Part shown: in pieces, positions 52,173-60,086 of the stretch
Numbering within the stretch: position 1 is the first letter of the stretch
Layout: each line of letters begins with the position of its first letter
NCBI RefSeq assembly: GCF_002024165.1
Contig: NZ_MWQN01000001.1
Span: 5,704,001 to 5,768,000 of the forward strand
Length of the DNA: 64,000 bases
Reading direction: 5' to 3'
Origin: Embleya scabrispora
Lineage (GTDB): Bacteria; Actinomycetota; Actinomycetes; Streptomycetales; Streptomycetaceae
Notes under the pieces: generated by a model
Told to the model about the DNA's origin: nothing
The model's input: only the letters and a program-made list of their open reading frames with translations
Databases searched by the model: none
Translations under genes and position numbers: made by a program

Positions 52173-52784
52173 TCAGGGACCAACGGATCCCGCCCCGGCC
52201 TGGGCGGTGAGGGCCGCGCCGAGGGCCGCGGCGGCCTCGTCCGACAGGGGGCGATGGGCCAGCAGGAAGCGGTACCAGAACAGTCCGTAGAACTGGTCCA
52301 CGATCAGATCGAGGTCGGCATCGGGCGCGAGTTCGTCGGGGTGCCCGGCCAGCAGCGCGCGCAGCGCGTCCCGGCGGGACTCGGTGAACGTGCGGACCAG
52401 GTCGGCGGCATGCGGATCGCGCGCCGCCTCGCGGACCAGCGAGCGCAGGACGGCGGCCGTCGACTCGGCCCGGGCGCCGCGGAATGTGGCGGTGACGAAG
52501 GACGTCAGATCGGCGCGCAGCGTCTCGCCCCGAGGCGGTGACACGACGTCACCGGCCAGGTCGGTCAGAGCCTCCAGCAGGACCGCGCCCTTCGACGGCC
52601 ACCAGCGGTAGATGGTCTGTTTCCCGACGCCGGCCGCGCGCGCGATGGTGTCGATCGTCACGGGCGCGCCGCCCGACTCGGCGAGCAGGACGAGTACGGC
52701 GTCCAGGATCGCGCGGCGGGCGTCCTCGTTGCGGCGTCGACCGGTGTGCGCGCGGCGGGGGGTGTCGTCGTCGGGGTTCGTCAT
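52173..52784 (-). CDS. TetR-family repressor divergent from an SDR
   Basis: A 203-residue TetR regulator: HTH region at about residues 17-63 (NEDARRAILDAVLVLLAESG, then TIARAAGVGKQTIYRWWPSK). The C-terminal domain begins GAVLLEALTDLAGD. ATG at 52784 is chosen; an upstream start at 52883 would overlap the operators and is unlikely. Two perfect palindromes lie in the divergent gap with the SDR gene at 52916, so it probably represses itself and that gene. Confidence 0.9.
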   Translation of the reverse strand: MTNPDDDTPRRAHTGRRRNEDARRAILDAVLVLLAESGGAPVTIDTIARAAGVGKQTIYRWWPSKGAVLLEALTDLAGDVVSPPRGETLRADLTSFVTATFRGARAESTAAVLRSLVREAARDPHAADLVRTFTESRRDALRALLAGHPDELAPDADLDLIVDQFYGLFWYRFLLAHRPLSDEAAAALGAALTAQAGAGSVGP

Positions 52785-52805
52785 GGAATCAGCATAGCCG
52801 CTTGA

Positions 52806-52851
52806 CGAGACTGCCGGTCTCGGTAATGCTTTGTCGAGACGGAAGGTCTCG
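52806..52851. promoter_or_regulatory. Twin perfect TetR operators CGAGAC-N5-GTCTCG
   Basis: CGAGAC TGCCG GTCTCG at 52806-52822 and CGAGAC GGAAG GTCTCG at 52835-52851 have identical 6-bp arms and 5-base spacers, each followed by GTAA. Centre spacing is 29 bases. They are placed between the tetR and SDR starts, as expected for autoregulation and control of the SDR. Confidence 0.85.
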
Positions 52852-52915
52852 GTAAAACTCCCGAGCCCTTCCGGCACCTGCATCGGGTCGTACGAAGAGA
52901 AGGCAAGGCACCGTC

Positions 52916-53659
52916 ATGGCTCTGTCCCGTTCCCTGCAAGGTCAGCACGTCGTCGTCATGGGCGGCACCTCCGGAATCGGCGAGGCGACCGCCGGCCTGC
53001 TGGCCGCCGACGGCGCGGAGGTCGTGGTCACCGGCCGCGACCGGGCACGGCTCGACGCCGCCGTCGAGCGCATCGGCGGCAAGACCACCGGATACCGGCT
53101 CGACGGCGCGAATCAGGCCGAGGTGGCCGAGTTCTTCGCGGCGTCGGTCGAGCCGATCGACCACCTGGTCCTGGCGCTGAGCGGCGCCGCCGGCAGCGGC
53201 CCGATCGCGGGCCTGGACCTGGAGCAACTGGCGGCCGGCTTCGCGGGCAAGTTCTGGCCGTTCGTGCGGATCGTCCAGGCGGCGCTGCCCAGGCTGGCCG
53301 CGCACGCCTCGGTGACGTTCGTGACCGCGGCCTCCGCTCGGGCGGCCTTCCCCGGTACCGCCGGACTGGCCGCGATCAACGGCGCGTTGGAGGCGATGGT
53401 GCCGCCGCTGGCGGTCGAACTCGCGCCGATCCGGGTCAACGCGGTCTCCCCGGGCGTGATCGACACCCCGTGGTGGGACACGATCCCGAGCGAGGCCCGC
53501 GCCGAACTCTTCACCGGGATCAGCGCCGCGACCCCGGTCGGCCGGGTCGGCCACGCCGACGAAGTGGCCGATGTGATCCGGATGTTCGTGGGCAACGGCT
53601 TCGTGACGGGGACGGTGATCGACTGCACCGGGGGTGCGAACCTGGCCACCGGCCGCTGA
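52916..53659 (+). CDS. SDR-fold protein lacking the YxxxK catalytic pair
   Basis: A 247-residue SDR-like protein. The cofactor motif is intact (VVVMGGTSGIGEATAGLLAA) and GRDRA after the second strand suggests NADPH. At the active site, however, the segment TAGLAAINGALEAMVPPLA has Leu and Asn where Tyr and Lys of YxxxK should be, while Ser is still near in VTAASARAAF. IRVNAVSPGVIDTPWW is normal. So it may bind NADP(H) without classical catalysis or use a different mechanism. It is divergent from a TetR gene with twin operators and is probably inducible. Confidence 0.85.
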   Translation: MALSRSLQGQHVVVMGGTSGIGEATAGLLAADGAEVVVTGRDRARLDAAVERIGGKTTGYRLDGANQAEVAEFFAASVEPIDHLVLALSGAAGSGPIAGLDLEQLAAGFAGKFWPFVRIVQAALPRLAAHASVTFVTAASARAAFPGTAGLAAINGALEAMVPPLAVELAPIRVNAVSPGVIDTPWWDTIPSEARAELFTGISAATPVGRVGHADEVADVIRMFVGNGFVTGTVIDCTGGANLATGR

Positions 53660-53785
53660 GTGTCGGTGCGTCGGTGGCCGGTGGCCGGTGGCGGGTGGCC
53701 GGGTGGGCGCACCGTCACACGGCCCGGTGCCGGACCCGCGGCCCGGGTCCGGCGCCGAGCGGACGGCGTGTCTACGATCTCGACC

Positions 53786-54274
53786 GTGACTACCGCGCTG
53801 ATTCTCATCGATCTCATGCCCCGCATCGTCGCGTTGCCGGTGGCACCGCACTCGGGCGAGGACGTGCTCGCCCGCTGCCGCCGGTTGGCCGACGTCTTCC
53901 GGGCCGACGGAAACCCGGTGGTCCTGGTACGGGCGGACCGCCCCGGCGTCGCGGAGCAGCCGCCCGGGAGCGACTTCGCGGAGGGGCTGGTCCGGCCCGG
54001 CGACGTGACGATCGTGAAGCACACCGTCGGCGCGTTCCACGGGACCGACCTGGACGCGCAGTTGCGGGCGAGGGGCGTGGAACGGCTGGTGCTGGCGGGC
54101 CTGGTCACCACCATGGGTGTGGAGTCCACGGCCCGGGCCGCCGACGACCACGGCTACGAGGTCGAGTTCGTGGCCGACGCGATGTCCGGGTTCGCGGCGG
54201 ACGAGCACGACTTCACCGTGGAGCGCATCTTTCCGCGCTTCGGAACGGTGCGAACCGCGGCTTCCTACGGCTGA
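53786..54274 (+). CDS. Isochorismatase-fold hydrolase without the usual catalytic Cys
   Basis: A 162-residue isochorismatase-like protein. Catalytic Asp is in ALILIDLMP and Lys in TIVKHTVGAFHGTDL. At the place of the nucleophilic Cys (usually in TxxCVxxTA) the sequence reads GLVTTMGVESTARAADDHGY, with Gly in its position. Cys-less members include true isochorismatases such as EntB, which also carry Gly there. No isochorismate synthase or DHB genes are nearby. GTG at 53786; it follows the SDR gene on the same strand by 126 bases. Confidence 0.82.
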   Translation: MTTALILIDLMPRIVALPVAPHSGEDVLARCRRLADVFRADGNPVVLVRADRPGVAEQPPGSDFAEGLVRPGDVTIVKHTVGAFHGTDLDAQLRARGVERLVLAGLVTTMGVESTARAADDHGYEVEFVADAMSGFAADEHDFTVERIFPRFGTVRTAASYG

Positions 54275-54578
54275 TTCCGAATGCCGCGCGCGCGGCATGA
54301 CCGAGGCACTGCGCAACGGTGGCCGAAATCTTCCGGGTTCCTGCCCGATCGGGTGTGCGGAAGGTGATCGGGACGTCGCTCGGGTTCGCGGAAGTCGCAA
54401 GGCGCGCGCATGCCGACCGTGTGCGGCCCGCGTACCACCCACGAACCCTCCGGACCCGATCGATCCTCGACCGATCCGGACCGGATGGCCGGTCGGTCCC
54501 GCTCGCCGTCGGTGCCGATCCGCCCCGGCACCCGGACGTCGGCTCAAAGTCGCGGTCCGGACTTTCTATGCTTGCCGC
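54275..54578. other. Intergenic region, 304 bases, with an 18-bp palindrome
   Basis: I see no gene here. A perfect palindrome, ATGCCGCGCGCGCGGCAT, lies at 54281-54298, directly after the isochorismatase-like stop, and could form a cruciform or a weak terminator. The remainder has no clear repeats. TATGCT at 54567-54572, 6 bases before the next gene's GTG, resembles a -10 element. Confidence 0.5.
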
Positions 54579-55280
54579 GTGACCGACCCCAATGACCTCG
54601 ATGTCCCACCGGCTTTCTCGCCGTCCGCAGCCGCCTCCGCACGGGGGGTGATGGCGCTAACCTGCGAGCGTGTGGCCGCGACATTGGCTTCGTACGAGCT
54701 GCGGGTGATGCCGTCGACCGTGGCCCAGTGGGAAGCCGGTACGGAACGCCCGAACGAAGCCGAACTGCTCGCCCTCGCCAAATCCTTGGTCGTGCCCGTG
54801 AGCCGACTGATGGGCGGCCGGCCGACCAACCTCCAGGACCACCGGATCGCGGCCGGCCTCACCCGTGCCGAACTGGCCAAGCGGGTGCGGATGCGGGAGG
54901 TGGGCTACACCCGGCTCGAACGGGCGAACAAGTGGCGGGCCGACGAGGAGCGGACCGGATTCCTGGTCCGCGCGCTCGGCCTTTCCATGCAGGACCTGGC
55001 CGAAGTGTCGGGTGTCGGCCCGGAGTTGGAGAATCTGCTGGCCGAGGCCGTGGTGGGCCGCTGGAAGACGCAACTGCCCGACATCACCCGGCTGATCGGG
55101 ATGCGCCGCAAGCGCATCGGCGAGGTGCTCGAGGTGCTCAGTTCGGTCTTCCCCGAGGGCATGGACGTGGCCGACGTGCCGCGGGCCGCCGTGGTCGAGC
55201 GATTCTGGGGCCTGCTCGGCGACCCGGTCGCCGACCCGGGCGCGCCCGGGGTCTGGTTGCTCCAGGGCCGCTTCGCCTAG
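54579..55280 (+). CDS. XRE-like helix-turn-helix regulator, unusual double-repeat layout
   Basis: A 233-residue protein with two helix-turn-helix-like segments. The first is near residues 25-70 (MALTCERVAATLASYELRVM, then STVAQWEAGTERPNEAELLA), the second near 85-130 (NLQDHRIAAGLTRAELAKRV, then MREVGYTRLERANKW). The C-terminal 90 residues are helical with no recognised domain. GTG at 54579 is only 7 bases after TATGCT, so the mRNA may be leaderless, which is common in actinomycetes. A long terminator hairpin follows. Targets are unknown. Confidence 0.7.
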   Translation: MTDPNDLDVPPAFSPSAAASARGVMALTCERVAATLASYELRVMPSTVAQWEAGTERPNEAELLALAKSLVVPVSRLMGGRPTNLQDHRIAAGLTRAELAKRVRMREVGYTRLERANKWRADEERTGFLVRALGLSMQDLAEVSGVGPELENLLAEAVVGRWKTQLPDITRLIGMRRKRIGEVLEVLSSVFPEGMDVADVPRAAVVERFWGLLGDPVADPGAPGVWLLQGRFA

Positions 55281-55292
55281 AACCCGTTCGGT

Positions 55293-55332
55293 GTGCCGGT
55301 GCCTCGGAACACCCGTTCCGAGGCACCGGCAC
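55293..55332. terminator. Bidirectional terminator between convergent genes
   Basis: A perfect 17-bp stem (GTGCCGGTGCCTCGGAA at 55293-55309, complement at 55316-55332) with a 6-base loop lies between the XRE gene and the convergent anti-sigma gene, so it can serve both. Confidence 0.85.
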
Positions 55333-55353
55333 CGGTACCGGCACCGCCCGCGG

Positions 55354-56112
55354 TTACACCGGCACGCTGACCAGCGTGCCCCCGTCGGACGTGCGTACGT
55401 CGAAGCGGGCCAGATCGCCCTTCGGGGTCCAGGTCCCGGTCTGCAGCACCAGCGGGGCCTCCGAGCCCGGGACGCCGTAGCCCTTCGGCGGCACCATCCA
55501 GGAGGAGATCTGCTGCTCCTTCCCCGCCCTGTCGACCGCGACCAGTGAACACTTCAACGGGCCGCGGACGTTGCGCAGTTCGAGCGCCAGGTTGGTACCC
55601 CACGCCTTGTTCTCCAGGGCGATCCGCGCGACGGCGCCGCCGTTCGGCCCGGTCGCGGCCACCACCTGCCCGTTCGCGGCGATCACGGCCATCGGGTCGC
55701 CCGGCACCACCCGGGTCGCGGTGGACGACTCGTCCTTGAACCAGGTCCGCCCGGTCAGTACGCCGGCACCCAGGCCGATCACCAGAAGTGCCACGCACGC
55801 GGCGATCAGCAACGAGCGCCGCGGCACGCGGCGGGCCACCCGGCGCGCGGCGAGTTCGTCCACGGGAGCAGCCGCCGCCGGCGGAGCTACGGCCGGCCCG
55901 GTCGGCGCGGGTTCACCCCTGGTCTCCGGCAGCTCGTACACCCCCTCGTCGCGCAGCTCGGTCAGCAGCGTGGCCATGCCGGAGAAGTCCGCCAGCTCGT
56001 CCAGGCAGCGCTCGCACGTGGCCAAATGCTCCTCGAACGCCTCCCGGTCGGCCGGTTCCAGCAGTCCGAGGGCATACGCGCCGACATCCGCGTGTTCGGG
56101 TTGGACGCTCAT
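55354..56112 (-). CDS. Membrane anti-sigma factor with zinc finger and RskA-like domain
   Basis: A 252-residue anti-sigma protein. The cytoplasmic ZAS motif HLATCERC (residues ~29-36) follows an N-terminal ALGLLEPADREAFEEH. A Pro/Ala-rich linker leads to one membrane helix near residues 100-122 (SLLIAACVALLVIGLGAGVL), and the rest is an extracellular RskA-type beta domain (SSWMVPPKGYGVPGSEAP). Such proteins release their sigma factor after regulated proteolysis. Its ATG overlaps the sigma stop by 4 nt, so the two are coupled. Confidence 0.9.
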   Translation of the reverse strand: MSVQPEHADVGAYALGLLEPADREAFEEHLATCERCLDELADFSGMATLLTELRDEGVYELPETRGEPAPTGPAVAPPAAAAPVDELAARRVARRVPRRSLLIAACVALLVIGLGAGVLTGRTWFKDESSTATRVVPGDPMAVIAANGQVVAATGPNGGAVARIALENKAWGTNLALELRNVRGPLKCSLVAVDRAGKEQQISSWMVPPKGYGVPGSEAPLVLQTGTWTPKGDLARFDVRTSDGGTLVSVPV

Positions 56113-56672
56113 GACGACACCCCCCTCTCCTCCAGGACGACCCGCAGGGCGCGCAGCGCGTAGTACACGCGCGACTTCGCCGTACCGGCCGGGATGCCGA
56201 GTACGTCGGCCGCCTGATTGACAGTACGGTCACGGAAGAAGGTTTCGATCAAAATTTCCCGGTGCGATGCGGAAAGCGCGTCCAGCGCGTCGCCGACCAC
56301 GACCGAGCGCAGCAGGCGGTCGACCTCGTCGCCGGTGGGCAGCGTGGCCAGCCGCTCGTCGCCGATCTCCGGCGGGCGGGCCGAGCGGGCCCGTTGTTCG
56401 TCGATGACCAGGCGGCGGGCCACGGTGACCAGCCACGGCAGCAGCGGGGCGGCGGGATCCAGCTTCTCCCGGTTGCGCCAGGCGCGGACCAGCACCTCCT
56501 GCACGCTGTCCTCGGCCCGCTGGCGGTCGCCGCCGTTCAACCGCGAGACGACCGCGAGCAGCGGTCGGGAATACTCGCGGTAGAGCATCGCGACGAACCT
56601 GGTCTCATCGTCGCCACCCGGCGGGTCGTCGGTACCCGGCGGGCCCGACCCCGGCGTGTCCACATCGGACAT
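56109..56672 (-). CDS. ECF-family sigma factor paired with an RskA-like anti-sigma
   Basis: A 187-residue ECF sigma: region 2 near residues 25-95 (YREYSRPLLAVVSRLNGGDR, then EDSVQEVLVRAWRNREKLD and VTVARRLVIDEQR) and region 4 near 125-180 (LDALSASHREILIETFFRDR, then VNQAADVLGIPAGTAKSRV). ATG at 56672 is preferred over a longer start at 56726 because GAGGAGG lies 8 bases upstream. It is followed by its anti-sigma gene with a 4-nt overlap. A twin repeat (GTCCCCGGAAC) lies upstream of it at 56709-56740. Confidence 0.92.
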   Translation of the reverse strand: MSDVDTPGSGPPGTDDPPGGDDETRFVAMLYREYSRPLLAVVSRLNGGDRQRAEDSVQEVLVRAWRNREKLDPAAPLLPWLVTVARRLVIDEQRARSARPPEIGDERLATLPTGDEVDRLLRSVVVGDALDALSASHREILIETFFRDRTVNQAADVLGIPAGTAKSRVYYALRALRVVLEERGVSS

Positions 56673-56708
56673 CCGCGACGGCCTCCTCACCCCGTAGTCG
56701 GGATCCGA

Positions 56709-56740
56709 GTCCCCGGAACCGCACACACCGTCCCCGGAAC
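56709..56740. promoter_or_regulatory. Twin 11-bp direct repeats upstream of the sigma gene
   Basis: GTCCCCGGAAC occurs at 56709-56719 and 56730-56740, 21 bases apart (two helical turns), upstream of the ECF sigma start. The pair could be an operator or part of an autoregulated promoter region. Confidence 0.45.
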
Positions 56741-56928
56741 TGGCAATACCCTAGGGGAACCGGAATCGCGCCTCGGCCGGGCCGGCCCGCCGCCGTCGAT
56801 GGGGCCGGGGCGGCGTCGCGGTGTCGGCGGTGGCCGCGACGGTGCCGGCGCGAGGCCGGGGGCCGTCCCGTCGACGGGATCCGGGCATTTCGGGCGACCC
56901 GGCCGGCACCGTTTCGGCGACCGGTCGG

Positions 56929-57774
56929 TCAGCGCCGCAGCTCCAGCGTGCAGCACTTGGTGTTGCCGCCGGCCTTCAGCAGCTCGGTCAGGTCGATGCC
57001 CTGGGGGACGTAGCCGCGCTCGCGCAACTGCGGGCCGAGGAGCGGAACGGCGCGCTCCGGGAGCAGTACGTGCCGGCCGTCGGAGAGCGCGTTGAGCCCG
57101 AACGTGGCGGCGGCGGCCTCGTCGGCCAGGATCGCGTCCGGGAAGCGCTCGGCCAGGACGCGGCGGCCGGCCTCGTCGAACGCCTCCGGGTAGTACATGA
57201 TCTCGTCGGGACCGAGCACGGACAGCGCGGTGTCCAGGTGGTAGAACCGCGGGTCGACCAGGGTCAGGCCGAGTACGGGCAGGCCGAAGAACTCGCGGGC
57301 CTCGTCGTGCGCCCGCGGATCGCTGCGGAAGCCGCTGCCGGCCAGCAGTTGGCCGCCGACCAGGAGGAAGTCCCCCTCGCCCTCGTTGACGTACTCGGCC
57401 TGGTGGACCTCGGCCCAGCCGTCGGCGCGGAACCAGTCGAGGTAGGCGGCGGACTCGTCGACGCGCTGTCGGTGGCGGAAACGGGCCACCAGCACCCGGC
57501 CGTCCACGACGGTGGCGCCGTTCGCCGAGAACACCATGTCGGGCAGTCCGGGCACCGGTTCGATCAGCGCCACGTCGTGCCCGAGCGCGACGTAGGCGTC
57601 GTGCAGGCGTTTCCACTGGGCCAGACCGGTGTCCGCCGACGTGGGCACGCTCGGGTCCATCCACGGATTGATCGAATAGGTGACGTCGAAGTAGGTCGGC
57701 CGGCACATCAGATAGCGGCGCGGTCGAACCGTTCGGTTGTCGTGCGGAGTTCGTTCGGTACCTGTCTGGGGCAC
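56929..57774 (-). CDS. Dimethylargininase-like amidinohydrolase
   Basis: A 281-residue pentein-fold protein of the guanidino-group-modifying superfamily. Features are RRYLMCRPTYFDVTYSINPW, PDMVFSANGATVV, GEGDFLLVGG, the catalytic His region in DPRFYHLDTALSVLG and the C-terminal active Cys in AGGNTKCCTLELRR. This pattern and length fit actinomycete dimethylargininase (hydrolysis of methylated arginine to citrulline and dimethylamine); related proteins act on arginine. Start is GTG at 57774; a Met at about residue 23 is an alternative. It stands alone, with a long gene-poor region upstream. Confidence 0.85.
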   Translation of the reverse strand: MPQTGTERTPHDNRTVRPRRYLMCRPTYFDVTYSINPWMDPSVPTSADTGLAQWKRLHDAYVALGHDVALIEPVPGLPDMVFSANGATVVDGRVLVARFRHRQRVDESAAYLDWFRADGWAEVHQAEYVNEGEGDFLLVGGQLLAGSGFRSDPRAHDEAREFFGLPVLGLTLVDPRFYHLDTALSVLGPDEIMYYPEAFDEAGRRVLAERFPDAILADEAAAATFGLNALSDGRHVLLPERAVPLLGPQLRERGYVPQGIDLTELLKAGGNTKCCTLELRR

Positions 57775-58578
57775 GTTGATTCCCTTGTTCTCCGTGATTG
57801 TGTCCGGGGGATGAAATCAATGCCGAATTCGGCGGTGTGCGACACCGGAGGAAAACACGGTGTGCGCCCGATGGCGCGGGCATACCGGAAAAGAGCGGGA
57901 TTGCCGCCGATCGAAACTAGCACGAGGTTCGACCGGATATCCGTCCCGTTGACAGGACAGCCGTCGATTCGGTCGACGCGGTGCCGTGAAAGCGGTTCGC
58001 GACGGGTCGCGGCGGAGATCGCCAATCGCGCTTTCCGGCGGACCTGCGGCCGTATTTCCCACCGACGCGGGCGTCGCCGCCCGAGCCGGCGAGGTCGGGG
58101 TCCGACCCGGCGGAGCGAACCCGGGACGACCGAGGCGAACGCCCACGCGACCGAGCGGGCGCTCACGCCCGCACTCGGGTCCGCATCCACATCGACGCTC
58201 GCATCGGCACCCACATCGCACCCGTATCGACGCCCGCATCGACACCCGGATCGGCCTCCCCGATCACCCCCACGACCCCCGTGTCCGATCGCGCGCGCGA
58301 CACGCCGCGCACCCCGACAGCTCCCCCGAGACCGTTCCGGCACTTCTTCCCGTCCGGTCGCACCCCGCCGTGGCGCCGACACACGGCGTGTTCGCCGGCC
58401 GGATCGCGTCGCCGACGCGACGTCCATCGAGACGTCGACCCGGTATTCGAAACAACCATCCGGATGGTGATCGGAGGTTCCCCGTCACGCCTTGCCGTGA
58501 ATATCCGAGGGCGGTGCGTTAGGAAGGCGTCAATACGCATGAGTAGCCGAGTGGGGAGCGGTCCGCTTCGTCTATAGT
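57775..58578. other. Long gene-poor region upstream of the dimethylargininase-like gene
   Basis: About 800 bases without a convincing gene. Open frames on both strands here are Arg/Pro/Asp-rich without recognisable motifs and look like high-GC shadow frames. The notable content is a degenerate tandem repeat near 58181-58258 with units close to CGCATCGACACC. Confidence 0.55.
58181..58258 (+). repeat. Degenerate ~12-bp tandem repeat (CGCATCGACACC-like units)
   Basis: About six units of 10-14 bases around CGCATCGACACC occur in series with substitutions and small length changes. The sequence reads as Arg-Ile-Asp-type repeats in one frame, but no start or ribosome-binding site supports translation. 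Confidence 0.6.
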
Positions 58579-59038
58579 GACCGCCCCGCAAGAGCGGTCG
58601 AAGTGTAACGCCGAGTGTGCCGGGTCCGGGCCTGCGGCCAACCGATTGCCTTTCCTGCGGGTTGGCTTGTGGGACGATCCGGTTGGTCGATTCATTCCCG
58701 CCGTCGGCGAAATGCCGATGAACACCAACCCAACAGTTGCGTAGGCAATCGGTCGCGAACTGTCAGTGGTTGGTTCCTTGATTTCCGGGAGTTGCTGAGA
58801 TCTACTCGGGTAGGCCCGAAGAGCACCACTTCGAATGTGGATCTTCGGGAGTCGGCGGGGGTGTGCCGCCGACAGCCGCAACGCCAACGGGGATCTGTAA
58901 AGAGGCGAACGGGGCAAACCGCTGATGCACGCATTCGTACACATATCGACCATGTTCGGCCCTGGCACCATGCCCTGGGCATGGTGTAGCCACATGCCTC
59001 CGGAAGCCGTGTCGCCGATCACCCGGGTGGGGGTGATC
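58579..59038. ncRNA. Dense run of strong hairpins upstream of lmbU; candidate structured RNA
   Basis: Six stem elements occur in about 460 bases. (1) GACCGC 58579-58584 with 58594-58599. (2) A nested structure: ACCGATTGCCT 58641-58651 pairs with 58743-58753, GGGTTGG 58659-58665 with 58725-58731, and an apical TCGGC/GCCGA at 58704-58718. (3) CCCGAAGA 58815-58822 with 58842-58849 plus inner CCAC/GTGG. (4) GTCGGCGG 58851-58858 with 58866-58873. (5) CACCATGCC 58966-58974 with 58978-58986. (6) GATCACCC 59017-59024 with 59031-59038. Base composition appears less GC-rich than neighbouring genes. It could be a long lmbU leader, an independent RNA, or the remnant of a mobile element. Strand is not certain. 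Confidence 0.45.
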
Positions 59039-59208
59039 CGTAGGCGACCGGTGACACCGGAGCCCGCGGCGGGGCCGTTGGTCCACTGAATGCGGATCGG
59101 TTTATCGGGCACACCCCATAGCAGAACTCCCTGGGGCAGCGCACTGCGCAAACAGCGGTTATGACCTGCGCACTATTTGCTTGTTCGAGCATGCACGCAC
59201 ATGGAGGC

Positions 59209-59934
59209 ATGGTGGCGAACCAGACGAGAGTTCACGATCGTGAGAGAGAGGCGCAGCTGCACTCGGGACCGGGAGTGGTCGCCCGCCCGCGAAGAGCTGT
59301 CAGGGAAAGTCCGCATTGCGGGCGATTGCTCACCACAAAGGTGGGTCTGCAAATCCCGGCCGACATGACCTTCGAGGATTGGGAGCAAGCCGGGCGTAAA
59401 CTCTCGGGAATCTTGGATTCCTCGTCGTGGTGGCTCGGCGACTGGTTGGTATACGGAAAAGATCACTATACCGACCTGTATCAGCGAGGGATACGCGCAG
59501 CGGGGTTAAGCTACCAGACGCTCCGGAATTATGCGTGGGTCTCCAGGAGGTTCGACTTCGATCGTCGGCGGTCCGCGCTCAGTTTCCAGCATCATGCCGA
59601 GCTGGCCTCGTTGCCGATCGGTGAACAGGAACTGTGGCTCGACCGCGCGGAACAGATGAAGTGGACCACCAAGCAGCTGCGCAACGCTATCCGCGATGCG
59701 CGAGCGGACGAAGGGCGCGACGGCCGGCAGATCGAGGCGACCCGTCGTCTCGCCGTGCCCGGTGATCGAATCCAGTGGTGGCACAAGGCCGCCGAACATT
59801 CCGGAATCGACTTCGAGCAATGGGTGCTCGCGACCCTCGACAACGCCGCCGAGCGGGTGCTCGAGGACGCCATCGAGGTCGCGCTGGAGGAGGTACAGGA
59901 GGGCGTGCCGCAGGAGGCCGGCGTCGGCGTCTGA
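59209..59934 (+). CDS. LmbU-family transcriptional regulator
   Basis: A 241-residue protein of the LmbU family, known from lincomycin (LmbU), novobiocin (NovE) and hormaomycin (HrmB) clusters, where members regulate antibiotic genes. The conserved core is LLTTKVGLQIPADMTFEDWE, then SSSWWLGDWLVYGKDHYTD, GLSYQTLRNYAWVSRRF, ALSFQHHAELASLPIGEQ and WTTKQLRNAIRDARADE. ATG at 59209 or GTG at 59212 are possible, with GGAGG just upstream; the first 45 residues are poorly conserved. It is preceded by the hairpin-rich region. No full antibiotic cluster is visible, so it may control the nearby N-monooxygenase or genes elsewhere. Confidence 0.88.
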   Translation: MVANQTRVHDREREAQLHSGPGVVARPRRAVRESPHCGRLLTTKVGLQIPADMTFEDWEQAGRKLSGILDSSSWWLGDWLVYGKDHYTDLYQRGIRAAGLSYQTLRNYAWVSRRFDFDRRRSALSFQHHAELASLPIGEQELWLDRAEQMKWTTKQLRNAIRDARADEGRDGRQIEATRRLAVPGDRIQWWHKAAEHSGIDFEQWVLATLDNAAERVLEDAIEVALEEVQEGVPQEAGVGV

Positions 59935-60086
59935 CCGATCCGGCCGCGGAGTGGCGCGCGGGAACGGACCGGCACGGGCGCTGACGGCCCGGAAGTCCGG
60001 TACGCCCCGCCCGACTTCCCGCACCGGTGGGCCGAGGGGCCCGCGCTCCGGGTCGAGCGCGGGTCCTTCGGCAGGCCGGGCCGCGG

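Noticed and set aside
54281-54298. 18-bp CG palindrome considered as a terminator
   Set aside because: It has no loop and no T-run; a cruciform or operator is as likely, so it is noted only within the intergenic entry.
57986-58522. Open frames on both strands between the dimethylargininase-like gene and the hairpin region
   Set aside because: Repetitive Arg/Pro/Asp-rich translation driven by the 12-bp repeats; no start signals or motifs.
58519-59151. Minus-strand open frame of about 210 codons across the hairpin-rich region
   Set aside because: The first part (IQWTNGPAAGSGVTGRLR and following) looks somewhat protein-like, but I recognise no family, see no ribosome-binding site, and the C-terminal part is low in typical codon bias. 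A decayed gene cannot be excluded.
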